Shown: piece by piece, positions 63,842 through 64,000 of the stretch
Layout: every line of letters begins with the position of its first letter
How positions within the stretch are numbered: position 1 is the stretch's first letter
Source: Variovorax paradoxus B4
GTDB taxonomy: Bacteria > Pseudomonadota > Gammaproteobacteria > Burkholderiales > Burkholderiaceae_C
Length of the DNA: 64,000 bases
Direction of reading: 5' to 3'
Assembly (NCBI RefSeq): GCF_000463015.1
Contig: NC_022247.1
Location: forward strand, 5,022,001-5,086,000
The notes under the pieces: model-generated
What the model saw: the letters and a program-made list of their open reading frames with translations, nothing else
The model's database searches: none
What the model was told of the DNA's origin: nothing
Made by a program: the position numbers and the translations under genes

Positions 63842-64000
63842 TCACCCCTGGCCTGAAACCTCCGGCTGTGCAGGATGCGCCGCGCGCACCTCTGCCGGCA
63901 AATGCCAGAAAATCAGTGCAGAGGCGATCGTGACGAGCCCCATGCTCGCAAAAGTGGCCTGGAAGGCATCGAGCGTCTGCTTCGCCGTCTCCAGGCCAAA
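63842..64000 (-). CDS. Probable MFS transporter, C-terminal end (cut by window edge)
   Basis: This is the last 52 residues of a minus-strand gene, with TGA at 63842. The sequence AFQATFASMGLVTIASALIFWHL is a final membrane helix, followed by a short polar tail ending VSGQG. The style suits an MFS drug-efflux (DHA2-type) permease, but too little is visible for certainty. Confidence 0.5.
   Translation of the reverse strand, partial: FGLETAKQTLDAFQATFASMGLVTIASALIFWHLPAEVRAAHPAQPEVSGQG

Overview
The window is a GC-rich (about two thirds G+C) stretch of a Betaproteobacterium chromosome, most likely a Variovorax-like member of the Comamonadaceae. The basis is gene content and arrangement: a pilGHIJ-chpA cluster next to rubredoxin and thiD-hemL, a dusB-fis-purH block, many orphan Bug/TctC solute-binding proteins, and a dispersed GAAGCG.CAC.AAGTGCGCGAAG intergenic repeat. 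This is inferred from the sequence alone. There is no rRNA operon, intact insertion sequence, integrase, CRISPR array or complete prophage. The only remnant that looks mobile is a RhuM fragment at 15.2-15.5 kb. One tRNA gene is present.

Layout. 1-4.6 kb (minus): twitching-motility chemosensory genes pilG-pilH-pilI-pilJ-chpA (chpA cut by the window edge). 4.7-7.2 kb: rubredoxin (minus) opposite thiD-hemL (plus). 7.2-10.7 kb: an amidase and a Bug binding protein divergent from a LysR regulator, with two GACAA..TTGTC dyads between them. 10.8-13.8 kb (minus): dusB-fis-purH with a clear terminator. 14-16.7 kb: YqaA-like membrane protein, GST, RhuM remnant and ychF. 16.9-23.0 kb: a complete six-gene ribose operon, rbsBACRKD, with tandem LacI-type operators over its promoter. 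23-28.6 kb: MOSC protein, UbiH-like monooxygenase, dsbC, M61 peptidase and enoyl-CoA hydratase. 28.6-30.6 kb: ECF sigma factor and anti-sigma factor. 30.7 kb: tRNA-CAU with a strong terminator. 31-35.5 kb: MocR regulator with alkB, then DUF2970 and two multiheme cytochromes c. 35.5-38.5 kb: LpxH-like phosphoesterase, dmeF and ruvB.

38.5-45 kb is a tightly packed lipid locus resembling the uncharacterised ynbABCD genes of E. coli: CDP-alcohol phosphatidyltransferase, alpha/beta hydrolase-methyltransferase fusion, PAP2-dual-specificity phosphatase fusion, a small membrane protein, PlsC-like acyltransferase and CdsA-like cytidylyltransferase, with a YdeI protein coupled at the end. Together these look like a self-contained route to an undefined phospholipid.

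45-55.3 kb is a second accessory module. A Crp/Fnr regulator (probably using a CTG start) faces a seven-gene run: porin, NDP-forming acyl-CoA synthetase, Bug protein, two DUF1254 proteins, a metallo-beta-lactamase/alkylsulfatase-type protein with an altered metal motif, and a second Bug protein. A perfect 11-bp inverted repeat lies between regulator and porin. It looks like an uptake and CoA-activation pathway for an unknown organic acid or ester. 55.3-64 kb returns to housekeeping genes: ruvA, phoH-ybeY, dtd with a CDF transporter, FecR-OmpA pair, tyrS, M23 peptidase, anmK, and the 3' end of a probable MFS transporter.
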